From Maniola hyperantus (lineage: Eukaryota; Arthropoda; Insecta; Lepidoptera; Nymphalidae), in the NCBI RefSeq assembly GCF_902806685.2, contig NC_048546.1, forward strand, positions 8,016,534 to 8,080,533: a DNA stretch of 64,000 nucleotides, given 5' to 3'. Below, one piece after another: positions 10,101 to 22,011 of the stretch (its first letter is position 1; each line of letters opens with the position of its first letter). The position numbers and the translations under genes were made by a program. Below the pieces are notes generated by a model that was not told where the DNA came from, searched no databases, and was given only the letters and a program-made list of their open reading frames with translations.

Positions 10101-12647
10101 CAGGAACTCCTCGATTTATTCTAGCTTATTAAACAAGCTATCAAATAAACCTACAAACTGAACCAGAACTCTCATAAAAATGCCAGCAGAGCATACAAGA
10201 AGAGTCAACTACTTAAATTTTCGAACTTAATATCAAAAGTTATTTAAAAGAATCCAGCAGCTAGAACTCTGATCTGAGAGGCGGGAACTCCTCGATTTAT
10301 TCTAGCTTATTAAACAAGCTATCGAATTAACCTACAAACTTAACCAGAACTCTCATAAAAATGCCAGCAGAGCATAGCAGAAGAGTCAACTACTTTAAAT
10401 TTTCGAAATTAATATCAAAAGTTATTTAAAAGAATCCAGCAGCTAGAACTCTGATCTGAGAGGCGGGAACTCCTCGATTTATTCTAGCTTATTAAACAAG
10501 CTATCGAAAAAACCTATAATCTAGCCTGGAACTCTCAAAAAGATGCCAGCAGAGCATAGAAGAAGAGTCAACTACATTAAATTTTCGAAATTAATATCAA
10601 AAGTAATTAAAAAAAACTGCAGTAGCTAGAACTCTGATCTGAGAGGCGGGAACTCCTCGATTTATTCTAGCTTATTAAACAAGCTATCGAATTAACCTAC
10701 AAACTGAACCAGAACTCTCATAAAAATGCCAGCAGAGCATAGCAGAAGAGTCAACTACTTTAAATTTTCGAAATTAATATCAAAAGTTATTTAAAAGAAT
10801 CCAGCAGCTAGAACTCTGATCTGAGAGGCGGGAACTCCTCGATTTATTCTAGCTTATTAAACAAGCTATCGAAAAAACCTATAATCTAGCCTGGAACTCT
10901 CAAAAAGATGCCAGCAGAGCATAGAAGAAGAGTCAACTACATTAAATTTTCGAACTTAGTATCAAAAGTTATTAAAAAGAACCCAGCAGCTAGAACTCTG
11001 ATCTGAGAGGCGGGAACTCCTCGATTTATTCTAGCTTATTAAACAAGCTATCAAATAAACCTACAAACTGAACCAGAACTCTCATAAAAATGCCAGCAGA
11101 GCATACAAGAAAAATCAACTACTTTTAATTTTCGAACTTAATATCAAAAGTTATTTTAAAGAATCCAGCAGCTAGAACTCTGATCTGAGAGGCGGGAACT
11201 CCTCGATTTATTCTAGCTTATTAAACAAGCTATCGAATTAACCTACAAACTTAACCAGAACTCTCATAAAAATGCCAGCAGAGCATAGCAGAAGAGTCAA
11301 CTACTTTAAATTTTCGAAATTAATATCAAAAGTTATTTAAAAGAATCCAGCAGCTAGAACTCTGATCTGAGAGGCGGGAACTCCTCGATTTATTCTAGCT
11401 TATTAAACAAGCTATTGAAAAAACCTATAATCTAGCCTGGAACTCTCAAAAAGATGCCAGCAGAGCATAGAAGAAGAGTCAACTACTTTAAATTTTCGAA
11501 CTTAGTATCAAAAGTAATTAAAAAAACTCCAGTAGCTAGAACTCTGATCTGAGAGGCGGGAACTCCTCGATTTATTCTAGCTTATTAAACAAGCTATCGA
11601 ATTAACCTACAAACTTAACCAGAACTCTCATAAAAATGCCAGCAGAGCATAGCAGAAGAGTCAACTACTTTAAATTTTCGAAATTAATATCAAAAGTTAT
11701 TTAAAAGAATCCAGCAGCTAGAACTCTGATCTGAGAGGCGGGAACTCCTCGATTTATTCTAGCTTATTAAACAAGCTATCGAAAAAACCTATAATCTAGC
11801 CTGGAACTCTCAAAAAGATGCCAGCAGAGCATAGAAGAAGAGTCAACTACATTAAATTTTCGAACTTAGTATCAAAAGTTATTAAAAAGAACCCAGCAGC
11901 TAGAACTCTGATCTGAGAGGCGGGAACTCCTCGATTTATTCTAGCTTATTAAACAAGCTATCAAATAAACCTACAAACTGAACCAGAACTCTCATAAAAA
12001 TGCCAGCAGAGCATACAAGAAAAGTCAACTACTTTAAATTTTCGAACTTAATATCAAAAGTTATTTAAAAGAATCCATCAGCTAGAACTCTGATCTGAGA
12101 GGCGGGAACTCCTCGATTTATTCTAGCTTATTAAACAAGCTATCGAATAAATCTACAAACTTAACCAGAACTCTCATAAAAATGCCAGCAGAGCATACAA
12201 GAAGAGTCAATTACTTTAAATTTTCGAACTTAGTATCAAAAGTTATTTAAATAACTCCAGTAGCTCGAACTCTGATCTGAGAGGCGGGAACTCCTCGATT
12301 TATTCTAGCTTATTAAACAAGCTATCGAATAAACCTACAAACTAAACCAGAACTCTCATAAAAATGCCAGCAGAGCATACCAGAAGAGTCAATTACTTTA
12401 AATTTTCGAACTTAGTATCAAAAGTTATTTAAAAAACTCCAGTAGCTAGAACTCCGATCTGAGAGGCGGGAACTCCTCGATTTATTCTAGCTTATTAAAC
12501 AAGCTATCGAAAAAACCTATAATCTAGCCTGGAACTCTCAAAAAGATGCCAGCAGAGCATACAAGAAGAGTCAATCACTTCAAATTTTCAAACTTAATAT
12601 CAAAAGTTATTTAAAAGAATCCAGCAGCTAGAACTCTGATCTGAGAG
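7147..12647 (+). repeat. Satellite array, left arm (about 30 x 182 bp)
   Basis: This is a tandem array. The AGAACTCTGATCTGA motif recurs at 7169, 7351, 7533, 7715, 7897 and 8079, exactly 182 bp apart, and so on to 12631. Each monomer carries three GAACTC boxes, a TAGCTT-(7)-AAGCTA inverted repeat and a GCCAGCAGAGCAT box. Two monomer types alternate irregularly: one reads CCTACAAACTTAACCAGAAC, the other CCTATAATCTAGCCTGGAAC. Variant blocks recur at about 1.82 kb (10 monomers; 7560-8120 and 9380-9950), and a two-monomer unit of about 364 bp repeats around 10370-11700. Confidence 0.9.
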
Positions 12648-12674
12648 AGCTAGAATAAATTGAGGAGTTCCCGC
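12648..12674. repeat. Palindrome centre spacer
   Basis: At this point the satellite switches orientation. The sequence CTGAGAG at 12641-12647 is followed by 27 nt, then CTCTCAG starts the inverted arm. The spacer is itself a piece of monomer in the right-arm orientation (AGCTAGAATAAATTGAGG), so the junction lies inside one repeat. No foreign DNA is inserted at the centre. Confidence 0.85.
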
Positions 12675-15600
12675 CTCTCAGATCAGAGTTCTAGCTACTG
12701 CAGTTTTTTTAATAACTTTTGATACTAAGTTCGAAAATTTAAAGTAGTTGACTCTTCTTCTATGCTCTGCTGGCATCTTTTTGAGAGTTCTGGTTTAGTT
12801 TGTAGGTTTATTCGATAGCTTGTTTAATAAGCTAGAATAAATCAAGGAGTTCCCACCCCTCAGATCAGAGTTCTAGCTGCTGGATTCTTTAAAATAACTT
12901 ATGATATTAAGTTCGAAAATTTAAAGTAGTTGACTCTTCTTGTATGCTCTGCTGGCATTTTTATGAGAGTTCTGGTTCAGTTTGTAGGTTTATTCGATAG
13001 CTTGTTTGATAAGCTAGAATAAATCGAGGAGTTCCCGCCTCTCAGATCACAGTTCTAGCTGCTGGGTTCTTTTTAATAACTTTTGATACTAAGTTCGAAA
13101 ATTTAAAGTAATTGACTCTTCTGGTATGCTCTGCTGGCATTTTTATAAGAGTTCTGGTTAAGTTTGTAGGTGTATTGGATAGCTTGTTTAATAAGCTAGA
13201 ATAAATCGAGGAGTTCCCGCGTCTCAGATCAGAGTTCTAGCTACTGCAGTTTTTTTAATAACTTTTGATACTAAGTTCGAAAATTTAAAGTATTTGACTC
13301 TTCTTCTATGCTCTGCTGGCATCTTTTTGAGAGTTCCAGGCTAGATTATAGGTTTTTTCGATAGCTTGTTTAATAAGCTAGAATAAATCGAGGAGTTCCC
13401 GCCTCTCAGATCAGAGTTCTAGCTACTGGAGTTTTTCAAATAACTTTTGATACTAAGTTCGAAAATTTAAAATAATTGACTCTTCTTGTATGCTCTGCTG
13501 GCATTTTTATGAGAGTTCTGGTTCAGTTTGTAGGTTTATTTGATAGCTTGTTTAATAAGCTAGAATAAATCGAGGAGTTCCCGCCTCTCAGATCAGAGTT
13601 CTAGCTGCTGGATTCTTTTAAATAACTTTTGATAATAATTTCGAAAATTTAAAGTAGTTGACTCTTCTGCTATGTTCTGCTGGCATTTTTATAAGAGTTT
13701 TGGTTCAGTTTGTAGGTTAATTCGATAGCTTGTTTAATAAGCTAGAATAAATCGAGGAGTTCCCGCCTCTCAGATCAGAGTTCTAGCTACTGGAGTTTTT
13801 CAAATAACTTTTGATACTAAGTTCGAAAATTTAAAGTAATTGACTCTTCTGGTATGCTCTGCTGGCATTTTTATAAGAGTTCTGGTTTAGTTTGTAGGTT
13901 TATTCGATAGCTTGTTTAATAAGCTAGAATAAATCGAGGAGTTCCCGCCTCTCAGATCAGAGTTCTAGCTGCTGGATTCTTTTAAATAACTTTTGATATT
14001 AAGTTCGAAAATTTAAAGTAGTTGACTCTTCTTGTATGCTCTGCTGGCATTTTTATGAGAGTTCTGGTTAAGTTTGTAGGTTTATTCGATAGCTTGTTTA
14101 ATAAGCTAGAATAAATCGAGGAGTTCCCGCCTCTCAGATCAGAGTTCTAGCTGCTGGATTCTTTTAAATAACTTTTGATATTAAGTTCGAAAATTTAAAG
14201 TAGTTGACTCTTCTTGTATGCTCTGCTGGCATTTTTATGAGAGTTCTGGTTAAGTTTGTAGGTTTATTCGATAGCTTGTTTAATAAGCTAGAATAAATCG
14301 AGGAGTTCCCGCCTCTCAGATCAGAGTTCTAGCTACTGCAGTTTTTTTAATAACTTTTGATACTAAGTTCGAAAATTTAAAGTAGTTGACTCTTCTGCTA
14401 TGCTCTGCTGGCATTTTTATGAGAGTTCTGGTTCAGTTTGTAAGTTAATTCGATAGCTTGTTTAATAAGCTAGAATAAATCGAGGAGTTCCCGCCTCTCA
14501 GATCAGAGTTCTAGCGACTGGAGTTTTTTTAATAACTTTTGATACTAAGTTCGAAAATTTAAAGTAGTTGACTCTTCTGCTATGCTCTGCTGGCATTTTT
14601 ATGAGAGTTCTGGTTCAGTTTGTAGGTTAATTCGATAGCTTGTTTAATAAGCTAGAATAAATCGAGGAGTTCCCGCCTCTCAGATCAGAGTTCTAGCTAC
14701 TGGAGTTTTATTAATAACTTTTGATACTAAGTTCGAAAATTTAAAGTAATTGACTCTTCTGGTATGCTCTGCTGGCATTTTTATGAGAGTTCTGGTTTAG
14801 TTTGTAGGTTTATTCGATAGCTTGTTTAATAAGCTAGAATAAATCGAGGAGTTCCCGCCTCTCAGATCAGAGTTCTAGCTGCTGGATTCTTTTAAATAAC
14901 TTTTGATATTAAGTTCGAAAATTTAAAGTAGTTGACTCTTCTTGTATGCTCTGCTGGCATTTTTATGAGAGTTCTGGTTAAGTTTGTAGGTTTATTCGAT
15001 AGCTTGTTTAATAAGCTAGAATAAATCGAGGAGTTCCCGCCTCTCAGATCAGAGTTCTAGCTACTGCAGTTTTTTTAATAACTTTTGATACTAAGTTCGA
15101 AAATTTAAAGTAATTGACTCTTCTGGTATGCTCTGCTGGCATTTTTATGAGAGTTCTGGTTAAGTTTGTAGGTGTATTGGATAGCTTGTTTAATAAGCTA
15201 GAATAAATCGAGGAGTTCCCGCGTCTCAGATCAGAGTTCTAGCTACTGCAGTTTTTTTAATAACTTTTGATACTAAGTTCGAAAATTTAAAGTAGTTGAC
15301 TCTTCTTCTATGCTCTGCTGGCATTTTTTTGAGAGTTCCAGGCTAGATTATAGGTTTTTTCGATAGCTTGTTTAATAAGCTAGAATAAATCGAGGAGTTC
15401 CCGCCTCTCAGATCAGAGTTCTAGCTACTGGAGTTTTTCAACTAACTTTTGATACTAAGTTCGAAAATTTAAAGTAATTGACTCTTCTTGTATGCTCTGC
15501 TGGCATTTTTATGAGAGTTCTGGTTCAGTTTGTAGGTTAATTTGATAGCTTGTTTAATAAGCTAGAATAAATCGAGGAGTTCCCGCCTCTCAGATCAGAG

Positions 15601-18600
15601 TTCTAGCTGCTGGATTCTTTTAAATAACTTTAAAAAAAAAAATTGAAAATTTAAAGTAGTTGACTCTTCTGCTATGCTCTGCTGGCATTTTTATAAGAGT
15701 TTTGGTTCAGTTTGTAGGTTAATTCGATAGCTTTTTTAATAAGCTAGAATAAATCGAGGAGTTCCCGCCTCTCAGATCAGAGTTCTAGCTACTGGAGTTT
15801 TTCAAATAACTTTTGATACTAAGTTCGAAAATTTAAAGTAATTGACTCTTCTGGTATGCTCTGCTGGCATTTTTATGAGAGTTCTAGTTTAGTTTGTAGG
15901 TTTATTCGATAGCTTGTTTAATAAGCTAGAATAAATCGAGGAGTTCCTGCCTCTCAGATCAGAGTTCTAGCTGCTGGATTCTTTTAAATAACTTTTGATA
16001 TTAAGTTCGAAAATTTAAAGTAGTTGACTCTTCTTGTATGCTCTGCTGGCATTTTTATGAGAGTTCTGGTTAAGTTTGTAGGTTTATTCGATAGCTTGTT
16101 TAATAAGCTAGAATAAATCGAGGAGTTCCCGCCTCTCAGATCAGAGTTCTAGCTACTGCAGTTTTTTTAATAACTTTTGATACTAAGTTCGAAAATTTAA
16201 AGTAATTGACTCTTCTGGTATGCTCTGCTGGCATTTTTATGAGAGTTCTGGTTAAGTTTGTAGGTTTATTGGATAGCTTGTTTAATAAGCTAGAATAAAT
16301 CGAGAAGTTCCCGCCTCTCAGATCAGAGTTCTAGCTACTGCAGTTTTTTTAATAACTTTTGATACTAAGTTCGAAAATTTAAAGTAATTGACTCTTCTGG
16401 TATGCTCTGCTGGCATTTTTATGAGAGTTCTGGTTTAGTTTGTAGGTTTATTCGATAGCTTGTTTAATAAGCTAGAATAAATCGAGGAGTTCCCGCCTCT
16501 CAGATCAGAGTTCTAGCTGCTGGATTCTTTTAAATAACTTTTGATATTAAGTTCGAAAATTTAAAGTAGTTGACTCTTCTTGTATGCTCTGCTGGCATTT
16601 TTATGAGAGTTCTGGTTAAGTTTGTAGGTTTATTCGATAGCTTGTTTAATAAGCTAGAATAAATCGAGGAGTTCCCGCCTCTCAGATCAGAGTTCTAGCT
16701 ACTGCAGTTTTTTTAATAACTTTTGATACTAAGTTCGAAAATTTAAAGTAATTGACTCTTCTGGTATGCTCTGCTGGCATTTTTATGAGAGTTCTGGTTA
16801 AGTTTGTAGGTGTATTGGATAGCTTGTTTAATAAGCTAGAATAAATCGAGGAGTTCCCGCGTCTCAGATCAGAGTTCTAGCTACTGCAGTTTTTTTAATA
16901 ACTTTTGATACTAAGTTCGAAAATTTAAAGTAGTTGACTCTTCTTCTATGCTCTGCTGGCATTTTTTTGAGAGTTCCAGGCTAGATTATAGGTTTTTTCG
17001 ATAGCTTGTTTAATAAGCTAGAATAAATCGAGGAGTTCCCGCCTCTCAGATCAGAGTTCTAGCTACTGGAGTTTTTCAACTAACTTTTGATACTAAGTTC
17101 GAAAATTTAAAGTAATTGACTCTTCTTGTATGCTCTGCTGGCATTTTTATGAGAGTTCTGGTTCAGTTTGTAGGTTAATTTGATAGCTTGTTTAATAAGC
17201 TAGAATAAATCGAGGAGTTCCCGCCTCTCAGATCAGAGTTCTAGCTGCTGGATTCTTTTAAATAACTTTAAAAAAAAAATTTGAAAATTTAAAGTAGTTG
17301 ACTCTTCTGCTATGCTCTGCTGGCATTTTTATAAGAGTTTTGGTTCAGTTTGTAGGTTAATTCGATAGCTTTTTTAATAAGCTAGAATAAATCGAGGAGT
17401 TCCCGCCTCTCAGATCAGAGTTCTAGCTACTGGAGTTTTTCAAATAACTTTTGATACTAAGTTCGAAAATTTAAAGTAATTGACTCTTCTGGTATGCTCT
17501 GCTGGCATTTTTATGAGAGTTCTAGTTTAGTTTGTAGGTTTATTCGATAGCTTGTTTAATAAGCTAGAATAAATCGAGGAGTTCCTGCCTCTCAGATCAG
17601 AGTTCTAGCTGCTGGATTCTTTTAAATAACTTTTGATATTAAGTTCGAAAATTTAAAGTAGTTGACTCTTCTTGTATGCTCTGCTGGCATTTTTATGAGA
17701 GTTCTGGTTAAGTTTGTAGGTTTATTCGATAGCTTGTTTAATAAGCTAGAATAAATCGAGGAGTTCCCGCCTCTCAGATCAGAGTTCTAGCTACTGCAGT
17801 TTTTTTAATAACTTTTGATACTAAGTTCGAAAATTTAAAGTAATTGACTCTTCTGGTATGCTCTGCTGGCATTTTTATGAGAGTTCTGGTTAAGTTTGTA
17901 GGTTTATTGGATAGCTTGTTTAATAAGCTAGAATAAATCGAGAAGTTCCCGCCTCTCAGATCAGAGTTCTAGCTACTGCAGTTTTTTTAATAACTTTTGA
18001 TACTAAGTTCGAAAATTTAAAGTAATTGACTCTTCTGGTATGCTCTGCTGGCATTTTTATGAAAGTTCTGGTTAAGTTTGTAGGTTTATTCGATAGCTTG
18101 TTTAATAAGCTAGAATAAATCGAGGAGTTCCCGCCTCTCAGATCAGAGTTCTAGCTACTGGAGTTTTTTTAATAACTTTTGATACTAAGTTCGAAAATTT
18201 AAAGTAGTTGACTCTTCTTCTATGCTCTGCTGGCATCTTTTTGAGAGTTCTGGTTCAGTTTGTAGGTTAATTCGATAGCTTGTTTAATAAGCTAGAATAA
18301 ATCGAGGAGTTCCCGCCTCTCAGATCAGAGTTCTAGCTGCTGGATTCTTTTAAATAACTTTTGATATTAATTTCGAAAATTTAAAGTAGTTGACTCTTCT
18401 TCTTTGCTCTGCTGGCATTTTTATGAGAGTTCTGGTTCAGTTTGTAGGTTAATTCGATAGCTTGTTTAATAAGCTAGAATAAATCGAGGAGTTCCTGCCT
18501 CTCAGATCAGAGTTCTAGCTACTGGAGTTTTTTAAATAACTTTTGATACTAAGTTCGAAAATTTAAAGTAATTGACTCTTCTGGTATGCTCTGCTGGCAT

Positions 18601-20358
18601 TTTAATGAGAGTTCTGGTTTAGTTTGTAGGTTTATTCGATAGCTTGTTTAATAAGCTAGAATAAATCGAGGAGTTCCCGCCTCTCAGATCAGAGTTCTAG
18701 CCACTGGAGTTTTTTAAATAACTTTTGATACTAAGTTCGAAAATTTAAAGTAATTGACTCTTCTGGTATGCTCTGCTGGCATTTTAATGAGAGTTCTGGT
18801 TTAGTTTGTAGGTTTATTCGATAGCTTGTTTAATATGCTAGAATAAATCGAGGAGTTCCCGCCTCTCAGATCAGAGTTCTAGCTGCTGGATTCTTTTAAA
18901 TAACTTTTGATATTAATTTCGAAAATTTAAAGTAGTTGACTCTTCTGCTATGCTCTGCTGGCATTTTTATGAGAGTTCTGGTTCAGTTTGTAAGTTAATT
19001 CGATAGCTTGTTTAATAAGCTAGAATAAATCGAGGAGTTCCCGCCTCTCAGATCAGAGTTCTAGCTACTGGAGTTTTTTTAATAACTTTTGATACTAAGT
19101 TCGAAAATTTAAAGTAGTTGACTCTTCTGCTATGCTCTGCTGGCATTTTTATGAGAGTTCTGGTTCAGTTTGTAGGTTAATTCGATAGCTTGTTTAATAA
19201 GCTAGAATAAATCGAGGAGTTCCCGCCTCTCAGATCAGAGTTCTAGCTACTGGAGTTTTTTTAATAACTTTTGATACTAAGTTCGAAAATTTAAAGTAAT
19301 TGACTCTTCTGGTATGCTCTGCTGGCATTTTTATGAGAGTTCTGGTTTAGTTTGTAGGTTTATTCGATAGCTTGTTTAATAAGCTAGAATAAATCGAGGA
19401 GTTCCCGCCTCTCAGATCAGAGTTCTAGCTACTGCAGTTTTTTTAATAACTTTTGATACTAAGTTCGAAAATTTAAAGTAGTTGACTCTTCTTGTATGCT
19501 CTGCTGGCATTTTTATGAGAGTTCTGGTTTAGTTTGTAGGTTTATTTGATAGCTTGTTTAATAAGCTAGAATAAATCGAGGAGTTCCCGCCTCTCAGATC
19601 AGAGTTCTAGCTGCTGGGTTCTTTTTAATAACTTTTGATACTAAGTTCGAAAATTTAAAGTAATTGACTCTTCTGGTATGCTCTGCTGGCATTTTTATGA
19701 GAGTTCTGGTTAAGTTTGTAGGTTTATTCGATAGCTTGTTTAATAAGCTAGAATAAATCGAGGAGTTCCCGCCTCTCAGATCAGAGTTCTAGCTGCTGGG
19801 TTCTTTTTAATAACTTTTGATACTAAGTTCGAAAATTTAAAGTAATTGACTCTTCTGGTATGCTCTGCTGGCATTTTTATGAAAGTTCTGGTTAAGTTTG
19901 TAGGTTTATTCGATAGCTTGTTTAATAAGCTAGAATAAATCGAGGAGTTCCCGCCTCTCAGATCAGAGTTCTAGCTGCTGGATTCTTTAAAATAACTTTT
20001 GATATTAAGTTCGAAAATTTAAAGTAGTTGACTCTTCTTGTATGCTCTGCTGGCATCTTTTTGAGAGTTCCAGGCTAGATAATAGGTTTTGTCGATAGCT
20101 TGTTTAAGAAGCTAGAATAAATCAAGGAGTTCCCGCCTCTCAGATCAGAGTTCTAGCTGCTGGAATTTTTTTAATAACTTTTGATACTAAGTTCAAAAAT
20201 TTAAAGTAATTGACTCTTCTTGTATGCTCTGCTGGCATTTTTATGAGAGTTCTGGTTAAGTTTGTAGGTTTATTCGATAGCTTGTTTAATAAGCTAGAAT
20301 AAATCGAGGAGTTCCCGCCTCTCAGATCAGAGTTCTAGCTGCTGGAATTTTTTTAATG
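12675..20358 (-). repeat. Satellite array, right arm (about 42 x 182 bp)
   Basis: This is the same 182-bp monomer in inverse orientation. A nine-monomer higher-order unit of 1638 bp is duplicated in tandem over about 14720-18060. Rare variants recur at exactly that distance: GTGTATTGGATAG at 15173 and 16811, and an A-rich tract replacing the usual TTGATA block near 15627 and 17264. The outermost two monomers match the outermost left-arm monomers in private variants (CTCCTTGATT and AAATTTTTGAAC), so the arms are collinear at their outer ends. Confidence 0.9.
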
Positions 20359-20680
20359 ACTTGTGATTATAAAGTTTGAATTTTTTTTCATTTTTTCAAT
20401 CGATTTTTTTTAAGCTTAAATGGCCAGAACTATCATTATTAAGTATGAGGAACTATAGAACTGACCTGCATGCGTACAGAACTGTCTTTTTTTTTTGCTT
20501 TGCTCGAAAATGATCTGCTACCGGAAGTTAGCAGAGCATTATTTTAACTGCGATTTTTTTGGTTAAAACGCCAGAACTATCTTTAAAAAGTATCAGGAAC
20601 TCTAGAACTCTTCTGCATGCGAATAGAACTCCTTTTTATTTTTGATCTGCTAGCACATGCTCTGCTAAGTTCACGGACAC
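20359..20680 (-). repeat. Right terminal domain of the foldback
   Basis: This is the inverted copy of the left terminal domain. It runs inward from the right end and reaches the last monomer at about 20358. I found no clear differences from the left copy by eye. Confidence 0.75.
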
Positions 20681-20689
20681 AATTCTATT

Positions 20690-20795
20690 ACTATTACTCA
20701 AGGCTATTTAGGTCCATTTTACTGTAACGCGGAAGCATTTCGACTCTCGAATTTGGTTTCGTTTGGTGAGACGTAAAATCTTGTACTACGGGTAC
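20690..20795 (-). mobile_element. Right half of the interrupted TIR element
   Basis: Read on the minus strand it begins GTACCCGTAGTACAAGATTT and matches 6627-6712 apart from a few substitutions. It is shorter on the inner side than the left half, because the foldback inserted off-centre. Confidence 0.6.
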
Positions 20796-21256
20796 AGGAA
20801 AACAAAGAGAAATTTTCACTTCAGGACGTTGCAGGCAGAAGCTAGTATTAAAATATAATAATTAAAAACACAACAGACAGCACTGTCTGGAGCGTGGGTA
20901 GGTAGTACACCATCCTACAAGTTTAATTCGAAACTATGAGGTTGGGCTCAAAGAAATAGTTTCGTTGGGTTGTTAGGAGTTATTTTGAAGATGAATAGGC
21001 AAAGGGTTCGCATCGCCCCCACGAATTTCTCAGTAAAATGCTTCTATGATTTCATGCCTTAGTAGTTTACTTCCCGCTTTTCGACGAATGCTTTAGAGCT
21101 AATTCTAAATGGATGAAATGAATTTATTTCATGTAGAACAGTCACGATAATAATGTCAGTTGTCCTTGTTGTTTATCTCCTACTTAGAAAAACTGGCAAG
21201 AAAATCACCAGTTGCTCTAAGAAAAAGACCAAATATGCTGGTCTTTTTTTTGTCTC

Positions 21257-21375
21257 TTTGAAATTGGGTTGGGTCGGATTGAATTGGGCTGGTTTTGATT
21301 GGGCCTGACGGGTTTAAGCTGAGTTATTTGAGTTAGGTTAAGTCGAAATGAGTCGGGTATATTGGGTCAATTCGA
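21257..21375 (+). repeat. Degenerate GGGTTGG-rich tract
   Basis: The tract has loosely repeated words such as GGGTTGGG, GAATTGGGCTGG and GTTAGGTTAAG, with no fixed period. It is probably decayed simple sequence. It is not a run of the insect telomere repeat TTAGG. Confidence 0.35.
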
Positions 21376-21654
21376 GACGCACACATTTGGTAACTCGTTG
21401 TTCCCCTATCACGTATCTATGCCTACAGAAGCTTCGTTTCAAAAGTAGGTACAAAAGTTTGTGTTGATTACTAGATTATGTAACATCATTCGATAAATGT
21501 AGCTCACTAACTAACCCATTCAATTAACTGCACCGTACGGCTACCAATTGAACCATTCACGTAATGAAATTTCCACTGAACGGACAAAATAAACTATCAG
21601 CTATATGACTCGGCTCTATGAAAACAATGATCAATGATCTAAGCAAATAGGGGT

Positions 21655-22011
21655 TATTTTTAGGGTTCCGTACCTCAAAAGTAAAAACGGAATCCTTATA
21701 GGATCACTTTGTTGTCTGTCTGTCTGTATGTCTGTCGGTCTGTCAAGAAAAATATGAGAACCGTGAATTTAGGGTTAGGTACATCAAAAAAAGTTGTGGT
21801 CATGAACTAATAATTAGTATTTTCAATTTTCGAAGTACGTAATTACTATATCAAGTGGAGTAACATAATCTTTACCTGTGCATTCTAAAATAGATTTTTA
21901 TTTATTTTTATGCATATAGTTTTTGAATTATCGTGCAAAATGTCGAAAAATACGACTGTAGTACGAAACCCTCGGTGCGCGAGCCCGACTCGCACTTGGC
22001 CGGTTTTTTTT
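21655..22011 (+). mobile_element. Lepidopteran dispersed repeat (GGCCAAGTGCGAGTC family), copy 2
   Basis: This is the same family and orientation as 5374-5797, ending CGCACTTGGCCGG plus a T run. An internal block (the GTTGACCTAGAATC segment) is deleted, giving about 357 bp. The open frame at 21933-22148 starts in it and is not a gene. Confidence 0.7.

Larger units (their letters stand above)
6824..20681. mobile_element. Giant satellite-bearing foldback transposon
   Basis: Both ends read TGTGTCCGTGAACTTAGCAG inward and are flanked by the direct repeat ATTCTATT (6817-6824 and 20682-20689; one base is ambiguous between TSD and TIR). Inside are two inverted terminal domains of about 320 bp and two inverted arrays of a 182-bp repeat, meeting at 12648-12674. 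The size is about 13.86 kb. No protein is encoded: the monomer has stops in all frames, and 182 is not a multiple of three. An 8-bp duplication fits hAT- or P-type class II transposases, and the architecture resembles the foldback elements known from Drosophila. The superfamily cannot be fixed from sequence alone. A transposase in trans would be required. Confidence 0.8.

Noticed and set aside
7147..12647. CRISPR-like array
   Set aside because: The 182-bp units are repeats over their whole length with no unique spacers, in a eukaryotic setting.
6824..20681. Reading the palindrome as an assembly artefact (folded-read chimera)
   Set aside because: The arms differ in length and in monomer variants near the centre, each has private higher-order duplications, and an 8-bp duplication flanks the whole. 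A folded chimera would give near-identical arms. It cannot be fully excluded without reads.
21257..21375. Interstitial telomere repeat
   Set aside because: Only one TTAGGTTA-like word; the rest is irregular GGGTTGG-type sequence, not (TTAGG)n.
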